Part shown: piece after piece, positions 21,501 through 32,477 of the stretch
Numbering within the stretch: the first letter of the stretch is position 1
How the letters are laid out: each line of letters opens with the position of its first letter
NCBI GenBank assembly: GCA_027575765.1
Contig: JANBPT010000109.1
Coordinates: forward strand, 1-64,000
Direction of reading: 5' to 3'
Source of the DNA: Tieghemiomyces parasiticus
Lineage: Eukaryota > Kickxellomycota > Dimargaritomycetes > Dimargaritales > Dimargaritaceae
DNA: 64,000 nucleotides
The notes under the pieces: generated by a model
The model's database searches: none
What the model saw: the letters and a program-made list of their open reading frames with translations, nothing else
What the model was told of the DNA's origin: nothing
Translations under genes and position numbers: made by a program

Positions 21501-23013
21501 TGGTCGTTGGACGGTCCGGGCGTGGCTAGAGCTGATGAGGCGGCGAGGGGCCGTCGGACGGCCGGAGTGGCGTGGCGAGAATCCACGGCGTTCTCGTCAG
21601 TAAAGACATTGAATGGTGCTCGTGGGGTTGGGTGGGCTGCGGTTGGTCTTGCGGACGACGGTGGTGGTGGTTGGGCGCCGGCAATCGGGTACACCAGGTC
21701 GTCACCTCCATCGTCGTCTGAGTCATCGCGCTTGAGGGGCTGGTTCCAGATTTCGTACATCTCAGCCTCGGCGGCCTTGGTATTGATGGTCGGTGAAGCC
21801 GCGCCGGGGCCCTTACCGCGCTTCCGACGGAATGGGGTGGCGTCGGTCGGGCGGTCTTCGTCGTCCGAGTCGTGCAGCTTGACCATGTACTGGACCGGAG
21901 TCTGGGTGACCACCTTGCGGGAGCTGGGCGGTAGCTCGACAATATCGAGACAGTTGAGCTTGGCCGTGATATCCGGATCGGGCGGTTTGGACGACCGGTT
22001 GGCAGCGGAAGGAACAGCAAGGTTCGACAAAGGTGGGCCCATGATGGAGTTGGTATGAAGTGGTACCGGTGGAAGTTTACCGGGTTGGTAGCGCGAGTGA
22101 CGGGCCCGGTATTCCTCCAAGGAAAGCTCCCTACCGCCAGCATAAAATAGGTCTTGATTTAGCGAGAGGCGTTCGGGGCGGCGAGCTTTGTTGTCGACGG
22201 CACTCGGTGGTTCACGGGGTGATGATATTGACTTGGCCTGGCCGGTCATGTCTGGAGACTGGTAACCAGTAATAACAAAGGCGTATGGGGAAGCTACGGG
22301 TCAGTTGGGAAATGTTTAGAGCAGCGTAGGGCTCAATAGGTATTAGGAACGTGTAGAGCATTTTCGACCGCGTCCTGACACACCACACCACTTACCGGTT
22401 GCGCTGACGGCCCGCCGCTGCTGGCGTTAGCAGGTTGGTGCCGACTCTGGTCCATGTACTCGCGGTAGCATCGCAGTAGCCGCTCGCGCGGGCGGGCGTT
22501 ACGCGCGATGCCATCTTCATAAACCTTACGCGCAGCGGCAGTATCGCCCAGCTTCCCCAATAGCTGGGCATACTCGGTGTAAAACACAGCCAGCACTTTA
22601 CCGATCCCGAGCTCGGCCATGTGCCTAAACACTTTCAAGGCCGCCTCGGACCCAGGACTCCCTCCCGACTCACCCTGGTCAACCTCCGGCTGTCTTAGAA
22701 ACCGCGTGTAAGCGATGCACACCTTTAGGAACCGGGCGTCGGAGCGATACCGCGCATCCTCTAGAAACAGAGCATACGTCTCCTGGACCAGCGGGAACAG
22801 ACGGTGGTACCGGACGGCTGGGTCGGCGAAATGCTGCTGGCCCCACTCTAGACACCGGTAGAAGGGGTCGAGCGGGTCGTCGTCGAGGTCAAAGTTGACT
22901 TGATGGATCTGGTAAATAAACTGGGTGTACTGATGTTCAAGCTGCTCCGGGGTTGGCGGGTGGCCAGTGGCGGAGCCCGCGGGCTCACCGCCGATGGGCT
23001 TATTTCTCAGCAT
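18593..23013 (-). CDS. BUB1: spindle-checkpoint kinase BUB1, two exons
   Basis: Exons 23013..22396 and 22258..18593 join in phase 0 into 1,427 residues. Exon 1 is the Mad3/BUB1 N-terminal TPR region (ending in FYTEYAQLLG and ARKVYEDGIARN). Exon 2 holds a GLEBS-type Bub3-binding motif (FYAGGRELSLEEYRAR, about 243-258), the conserved SPTINTKAA segment (361-369), and several ABBA-like degrons. A complete kinase domain follows: glycine loop LGEGGEAAVY near 850, Lys in RALKVEV near 920, HTDLKPDN near 1048, and DFG near 1120. BUB1 acts at unattached kinetochores, phosphorylating histone H2A and scaffolding checkpoint complexes. The intact catalytic residues favour BUB1 over a kinase-dead BubR1/Mad3. 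No canonical KEN box is evident; DEN occurs at comparable places. Confidence 0.95.
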
Positions 23014-23662
23014 GCGGAACGAGTGGCCGGTGGTGGGTTTCGGTCTGAGTTTAGAATGGGGAGATGAATTGGCTGCATATCCCGACGGCGGAGTTAGGCT
23101 AGTGAATGCAGATTCCTAGGATAGCTAGAGAGGATGGCAAGGTTGGAACTCGTATGGGCAATGTATGTGTAGGAGGACACCAAGTCACCAGGTACGGTGG
23201 GCCAAGGGATAGTGAGTTGGTCAAGCGAGGAAGGTAGATAGCTGTGGAGAATAGCGTTATTTTGTCTGTTGTTGCTAAGTAGTGCGCATAGAATCACATT
23301 GGAGGCGCAGCAGAGAACTGCCCCGACAGGTCCGTGAAAGAGTAGGAGTAGGCAGTGACAATTGTGTCAACAAACATGTACCCCTTGCCATGCAGCCAAT
23401 CCGGGCTGATCTTCGCCAGCTAGCCCTCTGGCTAATGCCATCTATGGCAGATTTTTCACCCATGAAACCAAGCATTCAATCGGTCAAACTTATGGACAGG
23501 GAGTCTTATTTTTTTAAAAAAAAACCAAGTTTACGCAAGCCGAACTCGGCTTACACTTCAGAGCGTGCACATACTTATCGCGAGTAAGAACAGCCATATC
23601 GTAAGAAATTAATGTCATGGGCGACGGAGCGGTAAACGTAAGTAAAAGAGGGCAGCCAGCGG
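23014..23662. other. intergenic, BUB1 promoter side
   Basis: Lies upstream of BUB1 and downstream of the next minus-strand gene. An A/T homopolymer block near 23510-23525 is the only notable feature. No gene is supported. Confidence 0.4.
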
Positions 23663-24826
23663 CTAGACAGGCTGGTCGTCGGTGGGATTGGAAGCGGCGG
23701 TCTGCAAGAGCAGCACAGCGAGCCCACACACCATCGCCGAGGTCAAGCCTGGCAAGGCAAACGCCTGACCGTAGGGGTAGAGGGACCGGGTGGCCGCAAG
23801 GGTGGTGATTGGGTGGGTGAGGACATCCTTGTAGGCCCGAGTGAGGGTTATGAGGTGGTCGAGGATGGCCTGGAGGAGGGTCTTTACGTCGGTAAGCAGA
23901 GTGGATGGGGCCGGTATGGGGGCGGCGGGTAGGGTGGGCGACAATGAACAACGGCACGGTGAAGGCACGGTAGATGAGGTGGAGGGGGCAGGACGGGACT
24001 TTTGGGGCGTATTGGCTGGGCTAACAAGAGGTCGCGAGGCGATGAAGTTGTGTAACCGCTCGGCAGTACTTGCGTTGAGTGCCATGGGTTGGAAGGGATA
24101 TGGGCCCGTGGGCGAAATCGAGCGCAAAGGGGCCGATTCGGGCGACCGGCACGGCGTTCCTCTGCGCCGGTGTTCAAAGTCCTCCAGCTGGTGGTTGCAC
24201 TCGGCCAGTTGAGAGCGCAGGACGCGGCGGTAACGGAGTAGGTCGGCGCGGGCGGTGGGTGAGTCCTGGAACTCGCTGAAAATGTCCAATAAGGTGACAT
24301 GTTGGAGGCGGACCCGACCCAGCCGCTGGCGGAAAGTCGACTGTAAATGGGCCCACGGGCGGGCGGCGCTGTGGAGCCCCGGTGCTTTGGAAACGAAGGG
24401 TGAGGGGCCTTCGAATCCATATGCAGTGGCGTCCGAGGTGGTGGCCGAATCCGGAGAGCTGGGAATGGGGTCTGCCAGGGTTATGGCGCGGCTGATGGGC
24501 ACGGAGTCGGACGCTGTACGCCGGTGGACCGTGCCCGTGGCCTTGCCGGCTGACTGAGGCGTCCATGGCGCAGTCTGAGCCGGGGATGGCGGGAGATCTG
24601 GCCGCTGTTGGGAGGTGCGGTAAAGCTCGTCGTAGCGAGTGGCTAGGTACTGGTTCTGGGCGACCAGGCTCTCGTTCGCCTCCGAGGCCGTCTGGACTTG
24701 TCGCTCGAGGTCGCGGATACGCTGTATTAGATCATCCGCTGGGGGCACTCCGCCCAGCACGGGCAGGTCGCTCACCAAAGGAAGATTGGGCCCCCCGGCT
24801 GGGCTGGGCGATGGCGGGCTGGCCAT
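23663..24826 (-). CDS. coiled-coil protein with C-terminal hydrophobic segment, hypothetical
   Basis: A single-exon frame. The ATG at 24826 is preferred over the upstream TTG that extends the open frame, giving 387 residues. After a Pro/Ser-rich start, residues about 28-75 form a predicted coiled coil (DLIQRIRDLERQVQTASE onward). A Ser/Pro-rich linker leads to a second helical, basic block (LLRYRRVLRSQLAECNHQLE). Near the C-terminus lies a hydrophobic stretch (TSAMVCGLAVLLLQTAA, about 361-379) followed by a short polar tail, the arrangement of a tail-anchored membrane protein. I do not recognise the family; a role at an organelle membrane is only an inference from topology. A TTAAAA string near 24970 could serve as promoter element. 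Confidence 0.65.
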   Translation of the reverse strand: MASPPSPSPAGGPNLPLVSDLPVLGGVPPADDLIQRIRDLERQVQTASEANESLVAQNQYLATRYDELYRTSQQRPDLPPSPAQTAPWTPQSAGKATGTVHRRTASDSVPISRAITLADPIPSSPDSATTSDATAYGFEGPSPFVSKAPGLHSAARPWAHLQSTFRQRLGRVRLQHVTLLDIFSEFQDSPTARADLLRYRRVLRSQLAECNHQLEDFEHRRRGTPCRSPESAPLRSISPTGPYPFQPMALNASTAERLHNFIASRPLVSPANTPQKSRPAPSTSSTVPSPCRCSLSPTLPAAPIPAPSTLLTDVKTLLQAILDHLITLTRAYKDVLTHPITTLAATRSLYPYGQAFALPGLTSAMVCGLAVLLLQTAASNPTDDQPV

Positions 24827-26433
24827 GGGGCCGGGTGACGTGAAGAAATCGTGAGGACTCGTGTGCTGTCGAGCAAGTGGGCGGCGGAGAGGGCGGGGGG
24901 AAAGGTGGGTAGAGCAGCACCGGTTAGTGGAGAGCAAAAGCGGCGGGAAACGGACGGACTGTCGGGGGGTTTTAAGCCTTGCTAAGTACCTGGTGACTAC
25001 GGCTAGACGAACATGCCGTAAATCAATGAGGTTGGGCGGCGGACGAGTAGAGCGTCAATCCCGACCCACTCGGGGCGGCATGGCGTACGTGGAAGCGGGT
25101 TTCCAGAACTGCACGCACTTACCAGGTCGCGCAGGGGGGTTAGCATGCGGGACGACATGGCTTCGGGGAAACCCGGAGTTGGGCAGTGGGAGACTGGGAG
25201 GGCGCGCGCGGGTCGATCGGGATTCTGGGCGCCCTAGAGGCTGTAGTCAGAAGCAACCAGTAAAGAGGCGAAACTAACGTGCTAATTGTCCAGCGGCTAA
25301 CACGTTGGGACGTAGGAAGCGGCCAAGGCAGGGCCGAAACCCTTCCGATGCAGTGGGCCTGATGTGGGGAAGGAGTGGGTAAAGGGTGGAGTGGGACGCT
25401 GGAACAGCCACGTCTGCAGGAGTATGGGCAACCGAGTCCGGCACAGGCGAGTAAGGTGATGACAATGGGCAGAAAATGGGAGTTCAGTACGGCGAGTGAG
25501 GCGAAAACCTCCAGTAGCTGGCGGGAATTAACAGCCCGTTAGAAGGTGCAGTGAATTGTCATTAGTGTCATAAATACCAGATTGGTATGGCCAAAATACT
25601 GAGCGTTGCAAACAGCTAAGCACACAAAATCTCGAAAAAAAAGACAGACATGAAAAAGGAACTATGCCAATCAGGAGTACATCTATATCCCCTCCCCAAG
25701 CGTAAACCATTTATACGGTGCCCCACATCCGGAAAAACGAGCCATCCTAGAGCGGTGCGGACAGGCCGTCGGTGCCTTGTCACTTGGGTGCACAAAACCG
25801 GAGCCACTGGGATGTCCTCAAATCAACGCACGGCATCCACAGGCCTGTGCCTGAAGTCGCTATCCAGCCCGTACACGAGGGAGTGGGATAAGGTGGGGGT
25901 GGAAGACAACAACCTAGGGATACGAGGAGGCTATGTGTCGAACCGACGGCCTTGCCCGCCTTGGCAGGGCCTAGGTGGCACCCAAATCAGCCGGAGATCA
26001 GAGGGGGGGATCGGCTGGTGCATGAAAGTGGCTGGAGGCGGAAGCAGAGAATCGGAGACTTGGTGGCGTCGTGGGGGGGGGGAGAGAGCTTTGAACGCAA
26101 GGCGGATGGACGGCGGCCCACCACAGAAATGCGGGGCGGGTCAATGGGGTTGGTACGGCGCGCCCGAGCGTGTAGGGAGGAGGGTGCGGAGGTGCCACCG
26201 GCCATACAAAAGCGAGGGTGGCGTACTTGGTAACCCGACGGGGAGTAGCCGGGTGGTGGGCTTGTCGGAGCCAAGCACTACAGGTAGCCCTGCGTAACTC
26301 CGCTGTACGTCTGGGGCACGCCGCACTGAGGCTGGCTCCGTACTACCATGATTGCTTTGACGCCTAGTGACTGGGGCCCCCCCTCTCCCGCCCGCTGCGC
26401 CACTCCTCCCCTCCCCCCGGTTTTTTTTTCTCC
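24827..26433. other. intergenic, no supported gene
   Basis: About 1.6 kb. The first 150 bases are the probable leader and promoter of the minus-strand coiled-coil gene. The long plus-strand frame at 25650-26297 is Gly/Arg-rich, without recognisable structure, and reads as composition-driven. No other feature was seen. Confidence 0.35.
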
Positions 26434-26655
26434 TCATTGGCGCACACCCAGCGTCAACGTATCCATAACTACCCCGTGTGCCCTGATCAACCGCGATTTT
26501 TCATTTACAGCTAGTGGGCCCTGCGGAGTTGGCACTGCCTCGTGAGGCTCATAGAGGCCCAGGAACGACAATGCTTCAGGGGTATGCATTGATCTAGAGG
26601 CTATGTGTTTCAGAAGGTTAAGCGATGGTCCGAGCCTCACAGGTGTCGAAGCCAT
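26434..26655 (-). CDS. possible small mitochondrial protein, hypothetical
   Basis: A 73-residue ORF whose ATG has an ideal context (acaccATGG). The N-terminus (MASTPVRLGPSLNLLKHIASRS) is free of acidic residues, with hydrophobic and basic residues spaced as in mitochondrial targeting presequences, followed by a polar mature part of about 50 residues. I cannot assign a family. The frame is also open upstream, which weakens the case. A GTAGTT inside the last 15 codons could be a splice donor, so the true C-terminus may differ. Treat as a candidate gene only. Confidence 0.35.
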   Translation of the reverse strand: MASTPVRLGPSLNLLKHIASRSMHTPEALSFLGLYEPHEAVPTPQGPLAVNEKSRLIRAHGVVMDTLTLGVRQ

Positions 26656-27443
26656 GGTGTTCGTCGGCGTGTGACTTCCGTATCCGTCGTGCCAACGAAG
26701 GGCCGGACCCCATAATACGAGGCTTCTAGTTCCACAACTATAGCGCTCTCCCTGGCGATCCCATGCCTTTCCCTGGGCCGCTCCCGTTAATTCCGACCAG
26801 GTCACCTGACCTCGGCTTGCGAGCACCTTGAGCAGCAGGGGAGGAAGTCACTCCGTCCCATGACGTACGAGAGTGGGCATGGAGGCTACGGCCGCCGGCT
26901 CGATCTATCAGGTTTGTGGCTCACCCGCTGGCCGCCGAGGGCCGGGTCGACTGGCCGCTGGCGGTGCTGGAAAAGCCTTGGCAGGCGGAGACGTCAGTCG
27001 AAGACTACCGTGTGTACCACTTGGACGCGGAGAGGCAGTCACCTAGGACCGCTGCCACCTGCCCTGTCATGTTCAACCCCTCTCCATGCGACACCTTGTA
27101 AACCGTCCCGCTCATGCCACCTACCTCGGCCGTATAACCTCCGCCGTCCCTTCCGCCCATACCGGCCGCCCGTCCGCCTTCCCTGGGCTTGGCTCTGCTC
27201 CTCTCTCTCCTTCTTCTTCTCTCTGAACCCGCCTCCTTTTTTCTGGTCTGCCACTTATCCATCTGCATGACCACTTGGCCCCAGACATCATAACCGACCT
27301 TGTTGTCACCAAGCCATCGCCAACCCGCTACTGAACCAGAGTCCCATTCCGTCCCGTCCGACTTCATTGTCCGCGCGGCGTCGTCCCGGTTCTCCCTTCT
27401 CCGAGTTCCTTAGCCCATTGTCACTTCTCTCACGCCTGCCAGC
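26656..27443. other. intergenic, SNX4 upstream region
   Basis: The last 300 bases before 27444 are strongly pyrimidine-rich on the plus strand, typical of a fungal 5' UTR, and belong to SNX4. A plausible-looking but unanchored plus frame at 26916-27101 was not accepted as a gene. Confidence 0.4.
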
Positions 27444-29480
27444 ATGAGCTCACCCGAATACTGCGACGAGGTGTGGGCCAAGTCGTCCTCGCCACGGAAA
27501 CCCAAGCCCACCTCGAACTCATCTGCCACCACCCGGTCAGCCCGCGCCAACAGTCGCTCGACGGCTGCCCCCGTCACCGACGACCCCCTGGGCCTCATGG
27601 CCAGCCAGACCATCGCCGCCCCAACGGAGACTACAGTCAAGGAGGTCGATTCGCCTGTCGGTGCCACCCCCACTAGTCCGCACCACCACCTTGCCACACC
27701 CGCGTCCCCTGAACGGAACCGTCGGCTGGCGGCCTGGGGGTCACCGCCGTCGACCGCCGCCGCGTTGGCTTCGTCTCATCCTACCCAGGCCCGGTCCGAC
27801 GTCGAAGCCTCGGATAACGATGACAACGAGGCCTCCCCCTTCGGCGCGGCAACCTGGGCAGGCTTCCCTACCATTGAGGCGGGACCGTCGTCCTCGTCTG
27901 CCGTGCCCCAGTCCTCGACCACGTCCACTGGCGCTCACGATCACCCCTGGGGCTCGCCCTCATCAGCCGCCTCTCCGGTCAGCCAGCTCCCTGCCTATCT
28001 TCACAACCAGCACTTGCACGACGATGATGATAACAGTCCGACCAATCACGCGGGCCCTTCGGCCTCCAGCGCCGCTAGTCCGACCGATCAGAATGGTGGT
28101 TGCCCCTACGAAATCACGGTGAGCGACCCGCGCAAGGAGAGCGACGGGACCGCCCACGCCCACATTTCATACCTGGTGACTTCCCTCAAGGCCCTGCCAG
28201 GTACTAACCGCCGCAACAAGACGGCCTTACGTCGGCGCTATCAGGACTTTGTCTGGCTGCACGCCAACCTAGCCAAGGACTACCCGGCCTGCGCCCTCCC
28301 GCCGCTCCCGGGAAAGTACCGAATGGAGTATTTGACAGGAGATCGGTTCAGCGACGACTTTATCGGCAAGCGCCGGGCGGGCCTGGAACGGTTCCTGGGC
28401 CGCCTGGCCCACCACCCGGTCCTTCGCGCCAGCCACTATTTTATTGTGTTCCTTGAGGCCCGGGACTGGAGCTCCGAGTACGAGGAGAAGGCGAAGGCCG
28501 ACGGCGGGGTCCTCGACAACCTGGGCGACGCCTTCCTGAATGCCTTCTCCAAGATTAAGAAGCGCGATGAAAAATTCATTGAGATCCAGGAGACCGTAGA
28601 CAAGCTTGAGGAGAATTTGACGGCGGTCGAGAAGCTCTACTCGCGCATTGGTAAGCGCGAGACGGAGGCCGCTGAGGCCTACGCCGAACTGGGCCGTGGG
28701 CTCAACGACCTGGGCCAGCTCGAAACAGGCCTAACCGCGCCGCTGACGGCGGCGGGGGCCACCGTGGTAGATTTCAGCGACCACCTCAAGTCACTCACCG
28801 GGGGTATCGATGCAACGTACCTCAGTCAGGTGCACGAATACATTGCGTATAGCCAATGCTTCAAGGCGATCCTCAAGCTGCGCGACCAGAAGCAGGTGGA
28901 GTTCGAGGAGCTGTCGTACTACCTGCAGACCACCACGGCCGAACTTGAACGTATCCTTCAGAATCAACATGCCTCGCTTACCAGCGGGGCCGGGTTCACG
29001 TCGTACCTCAAGGGCAAATACCGCGAGATGAAGGGTGTCGATCACGAACAGCTTCGCCGCGAACGTATTGAGAAACTGGAACGGAAGGTCAAGGAGCTCC
29101 AGTCTGCCGTCGAGTTGAGCCACGACGAGACCACTAAGTGTTCCAACATTGTCACCAAGGAGCTGGATATCTTCCAGGATATCAAGACGGCCGATTTCAA
29201 GCAGCACCTGGGCGACCTGGCCACCTACCAGGTCGACTTTTACGATAAGGTAAGTTTCGCAGGAATCCGCGTTGCTGTGCTTGGTGGGGGAGGGTAAGAG
29301 GAGGAGAGTGGACGGGCAAGCAGGACGTGTTGGAGCTGGGAGGTGGTGGCTAAAGCGTGACTAACCGGTATGAACGCTTTAATTCCTGGCATCACACAAC
29401 TTTTACCATTTTTTGAACAGGCCATGTCCACCTGGGAGACCCTGTTGCCCATATTGGAGGGGATCGAGTTGGACGAATAA
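27444..29480 (+). CDS. SNX4: sorting nexin 4 (Snx4/Atg24), PX-BAR protein
   Basis: Exons 27444..29249 and 29421..29480 give 621 residues. The 20-codon last exon (AMSTWETLLPILEGIELDE) restores the usual Snx4 C-terminus after an in-frame GTAAGT donor. The first 215 residues are Ser/Thr/Pro-rich and probably disordered. A PX domain (about 219-345) carries the phosphoinositide-binding RRRYQDF and PPLPGK motifs, and a long helical BAR domain (about 365-615) follows. Snx4 binds PI3P on endosomes, forms heterodimers with other SNX-BAR proteins, and serves endosome-to-Golgi retrieval and selective autophagy. PX-BAR order and the closing helix fit Snx4 better than Snx41/42. Confidence 0.9.
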
Positions 29481-30993
29481 TGTAACCACTAGGCCCACCG
29501 ACACTCGATTCTTTTTATAATCCTCGCTAAGCGACCTCTATCCTATCGTTACTCATTGTATTGCCGCCTTATCAGTAAAGTTCGGTCCTCCCAGTTGCGG
29601 CTTGGTACATTGACGGTTGCTTCGAGCGGCCAGCTAGGTCGAACATTAAGCGAAACCACGGCGTGGGGAAGAATAGAGTTGTCTGCTAATGTCAACGGGT
29701 TATTTTCGATACAGATCAGGTATGGGCTCCCGTCCGCATTATTCTTTTTGAGCAGAGAAGCCTCTGCAAGCGGCCCAACTTGTATCGCGAGGTTAGGATC
29801 TCTTGGACAGCTACAGACAACACCTCAACGTCATCTTGTGAGAGGTTCAGCCTCAACAAAAATCCGATTGACCTTTAGAAAGTAGAATTTTATTGATACA
29901 ATTGCATGTGCCGCAGATATGAAACGGGTGAGAGGTGGGAGTGGCGCCACCCGCCGGAAAAACTCCAATGGGAAATAAGGGGATGGCCGGTTCCCCGGCC
30001 ACCTCCTTTGGCACCGTCTCGCAATCCGTGATTAATACTTGACAGGTCTGTTCTACCGATCCGTGTCGCACCGCCACCGACCTCACTCAAGGGGAACAGC
30101 TGTATGGCGGAAAGAGTAGTGGTGGTTGACGTGTGAGTCATGTTGGGGAGGAGGTGAGAGTTAGCGATCTGCTTCGCTACATGGCAGTTGGAGATCTGGA
30201 ATGGGCGATTCGGTCTGAGCGATCGTCGAACCGTCCTTGTGTACGCAGCGACTAGGAGACGGCCTATCGTTCGGATACCATGGCTGTGCTAGGGTCCGAG
30301 TGGCTAGGGAGGACGAGACGAATGACTTACCTAGGCTATTCGAGAGAGGCGGCTGAGTGACGGGCTTCGGGCGGAGATAACTAGCGGTTCAGAGAGGGCC
30401 GTGGGCCTCAGTTGCTTATATAATCCCTCCTCCACCTGGTGACCGGTGGGTTCGCGTACCACGGTCCCCAGCAGAATTTGCGTCGTGGACGATAGCTGAC
30501 GGTGAAAAAGGGCAGAGGGTGTTCCCATATACTTGGCTTGACAAAAATTTCCTCTAATCAGGGCTGAGGCAGCACACAGCTGGGAACAACAGGGTCACAT
30601 GATTTTTGTAAAGTACACTGCTGCTTTATGTACTTACAGAGACGCGAGCACCTTTCATGCCTCCCATCTAGCGTTGGCAACGGTGGAGGATACGGGCAGG
30701 GGGGTGGGAGGGGAATCACAGTTGTACTTCAGTCTTGGGGCGGTGATGGTGACCTGAATATATCGGCCGCAGCAGGTGGGGCTCACCAATAGTGTAAACA
30801 ACCAACTCCGACTGTCTAAGCATAGTACCAAATCTAAATATTGCATCAGCTCATCCCCTCACCCGCGCGTCCATGCCGCCTGCCTACCCGCTATAACTTA
30901 TCGTCAAGCTTTCGCCTGTCCATCTCCTCATTGTCACTGTTCCCCTTACATAGCGACTCCAGTCTGCCCATCCCCGGCTTCAGACCAATCGCC
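29481..30993. other. intergenic, SNX4 to RFC2
   Basis: About 1.5 kb. It contains the SNX4 3' end and, in the last 150 bases, a pyrimidine-rich leader for RFC2. A minus-strand 83-codon ATG frame (30141 to 29890), ending in a stop inside an AATAAA string, has no recognisable content and was not accepted. Confidence 0.35.
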
Positions 30994-32477
30994 ATGTCCT
31001 TCTTCAGTAAACCAAACAAGGCCAAGCCGGCCACGGCATCAAAGGCGCCCACCGATGACAAGCACATGCCGTGGATCGAAAAGTAGTAAGTGTCTTCGCC
31101 GGCTGCTACCGCTGCCACTCCGGTGGATTGGTGCGACTACTATGGAGAACTAGCTAACTCAGCCGACCGGGTATTCCACCCCTCCTCCTCCTCCCCTCGT
31201 CCTCCACCACCTACATTATACCTTACCAACAGTCGCCCCCGGTCTATGGACGACATCACAGCGCAGGAGGAAGTCGTGCAGGTGCTCAAGAGCTGCCTCA
31301 AGTCCCAGAACCTCCCTCACTTGTTGTTCTACGGGCCCCCAGGTACGGGCAAGACGTCCGCAATCCTCGCCCTTACGAGGGACATGTTTGGGTAAGTAGC
31401 TATATGTGTACAGGTGCGGCACCTTCTAAGTTGGCTACCAGATCATCGTAGTACTGGGGAAGCCGATACATCCAACTCATCAGCGACCGATTCCCTGCTT
31501 AATTCATGCTCCGCTTCAGCCCCGAGCTCATGAAGTCCCGCGTACTCGAACTAAATGCCTCTGACGAGCGCGGTATCAAGGTAGTCCGCGAGAAGATCAA
31601 GAACTTTGCGCGCTCAACTGTGAGCGGAAATGTTAGGTAAGCTGTCAAAGTCCACCAAAGTTCGAACTGCCACAGCGGTTCTCGTCACACCATATATATA
31701 TATTTGCAAGGCTCAACTCTCCCTCCCGTCTCACCACCAGCATGTGGCCTACCTTTCATCTCTGTTCCCACTACTTTACAATCCAGCGGCCGCTCCGTCC
31801 CTCCTTACAAGATTATCATCCTGGATGAGGCTGATTCGATGACCGGGGACGCACAAGCGGCTCTGCGCCGCACGATGGAGAATTATTCCAAGATCACGCG
31901 GTTCTGTCTCATCTGCAACTACGTCTCGCGCATCATCGAGCCGCTCGCCTCCCGCTGCGCCAAGTTCCGGTTCAAGCCGTTGCCGATCGAACAGAGCGAG
32001 CGGAAACTGGCCTCCATCTGCGACCAAGAATCCCTCCGGTACGACCCGGGTGCCCTTCGCGAAGTTATTACGGCGTCCGAGGGTGACCTCCGCCGGGCCA
32101 CCATGTTTTTGCAAAGCGCCCATAACCTCCAACAGGGCGAACCCATCACCGTACCGGTTATCCAGGAGATTGCCGGGGTCATCCCGCCGGACCGCGTGGT
32201 GGCCCTGACGGAGAGTTGGAGCGGGCCCGGGGCGACGTACGAAACCCTGAAGCGGACCGTAGATGAGGCCGTGTGGTCCGGCTTCTCTGCCCACCAGATT
32301 ATCTCCCAAATCCACGATTTGGTGGTGGGCGGCGAGGGGACGGGTAACTGGACGTCGCTGCAAAAGGCCCGTGTCGCCCAGGCCATTGGGGAAATCGATA
32401 AGGCTATCTCGGACGGAGCGGACGAGCACCTGCAGCTCGTGAGTTTTATGCTGCAGGCGTCACAAATCATGCGATAG
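30994..32477 (+). CDS. RFC2: replication factor C small subunit (yeast Rfc2 / human RFC4 type), four exons
   Basis: Exons 30994..31085, 31233..31391, 31520..31636 and 31787..32477 give 352 residues, and each splice restores conserved RFC sequence ([52 protein letters not shown]). The Walker A motif GPPGTGKT is at 65-72, Walker B LDEAD at 135-139, and the arginine-finger SRC motif follows in [10 protein letters not shown]. The collar domain ends in [12 protein letters not shown]. The family loads the PCNA sliding clamp at primer-template junctions with ATP, in replication and repair. The [16 protein letters not shown] stretch and the insert at [13 protein letters not shown] point to the yeast Rfc2/human RFC4 member and not Rfc3-5. 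Confidence 0.95.

Noticed and set aside
24827..24937. N-terminal extension of the coiled-coil protein from a TTG
   Set aside because: A non-ATG start with a leader-like composition. The first in-frame ATG is at 24826.
25650..26297. 215-codon plus-strand frame
   Set aside because: Gly/Arg/Ser composition without motifs. It looks like an effect of G-rich sequence.
26860..27270. Plus-strand frames upstream of SNX4, including a protein-like stretch at 26916-27101
   Set aside because: It has no ATG-anchored start and no splice pattern linking it to SNX4. It may be part of the SNX4 leader. RNA evidence would be needed.
29890..30141. 83-codon minus-strand ORF ending within an AATAAA string
   Set aside because: ATG and a pyrimidine-rich leader are present, but the protein is Gly/Ser/His-rich with no recognisable structure. 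A short-intron alternative would need an implausible intron of 39 nt.
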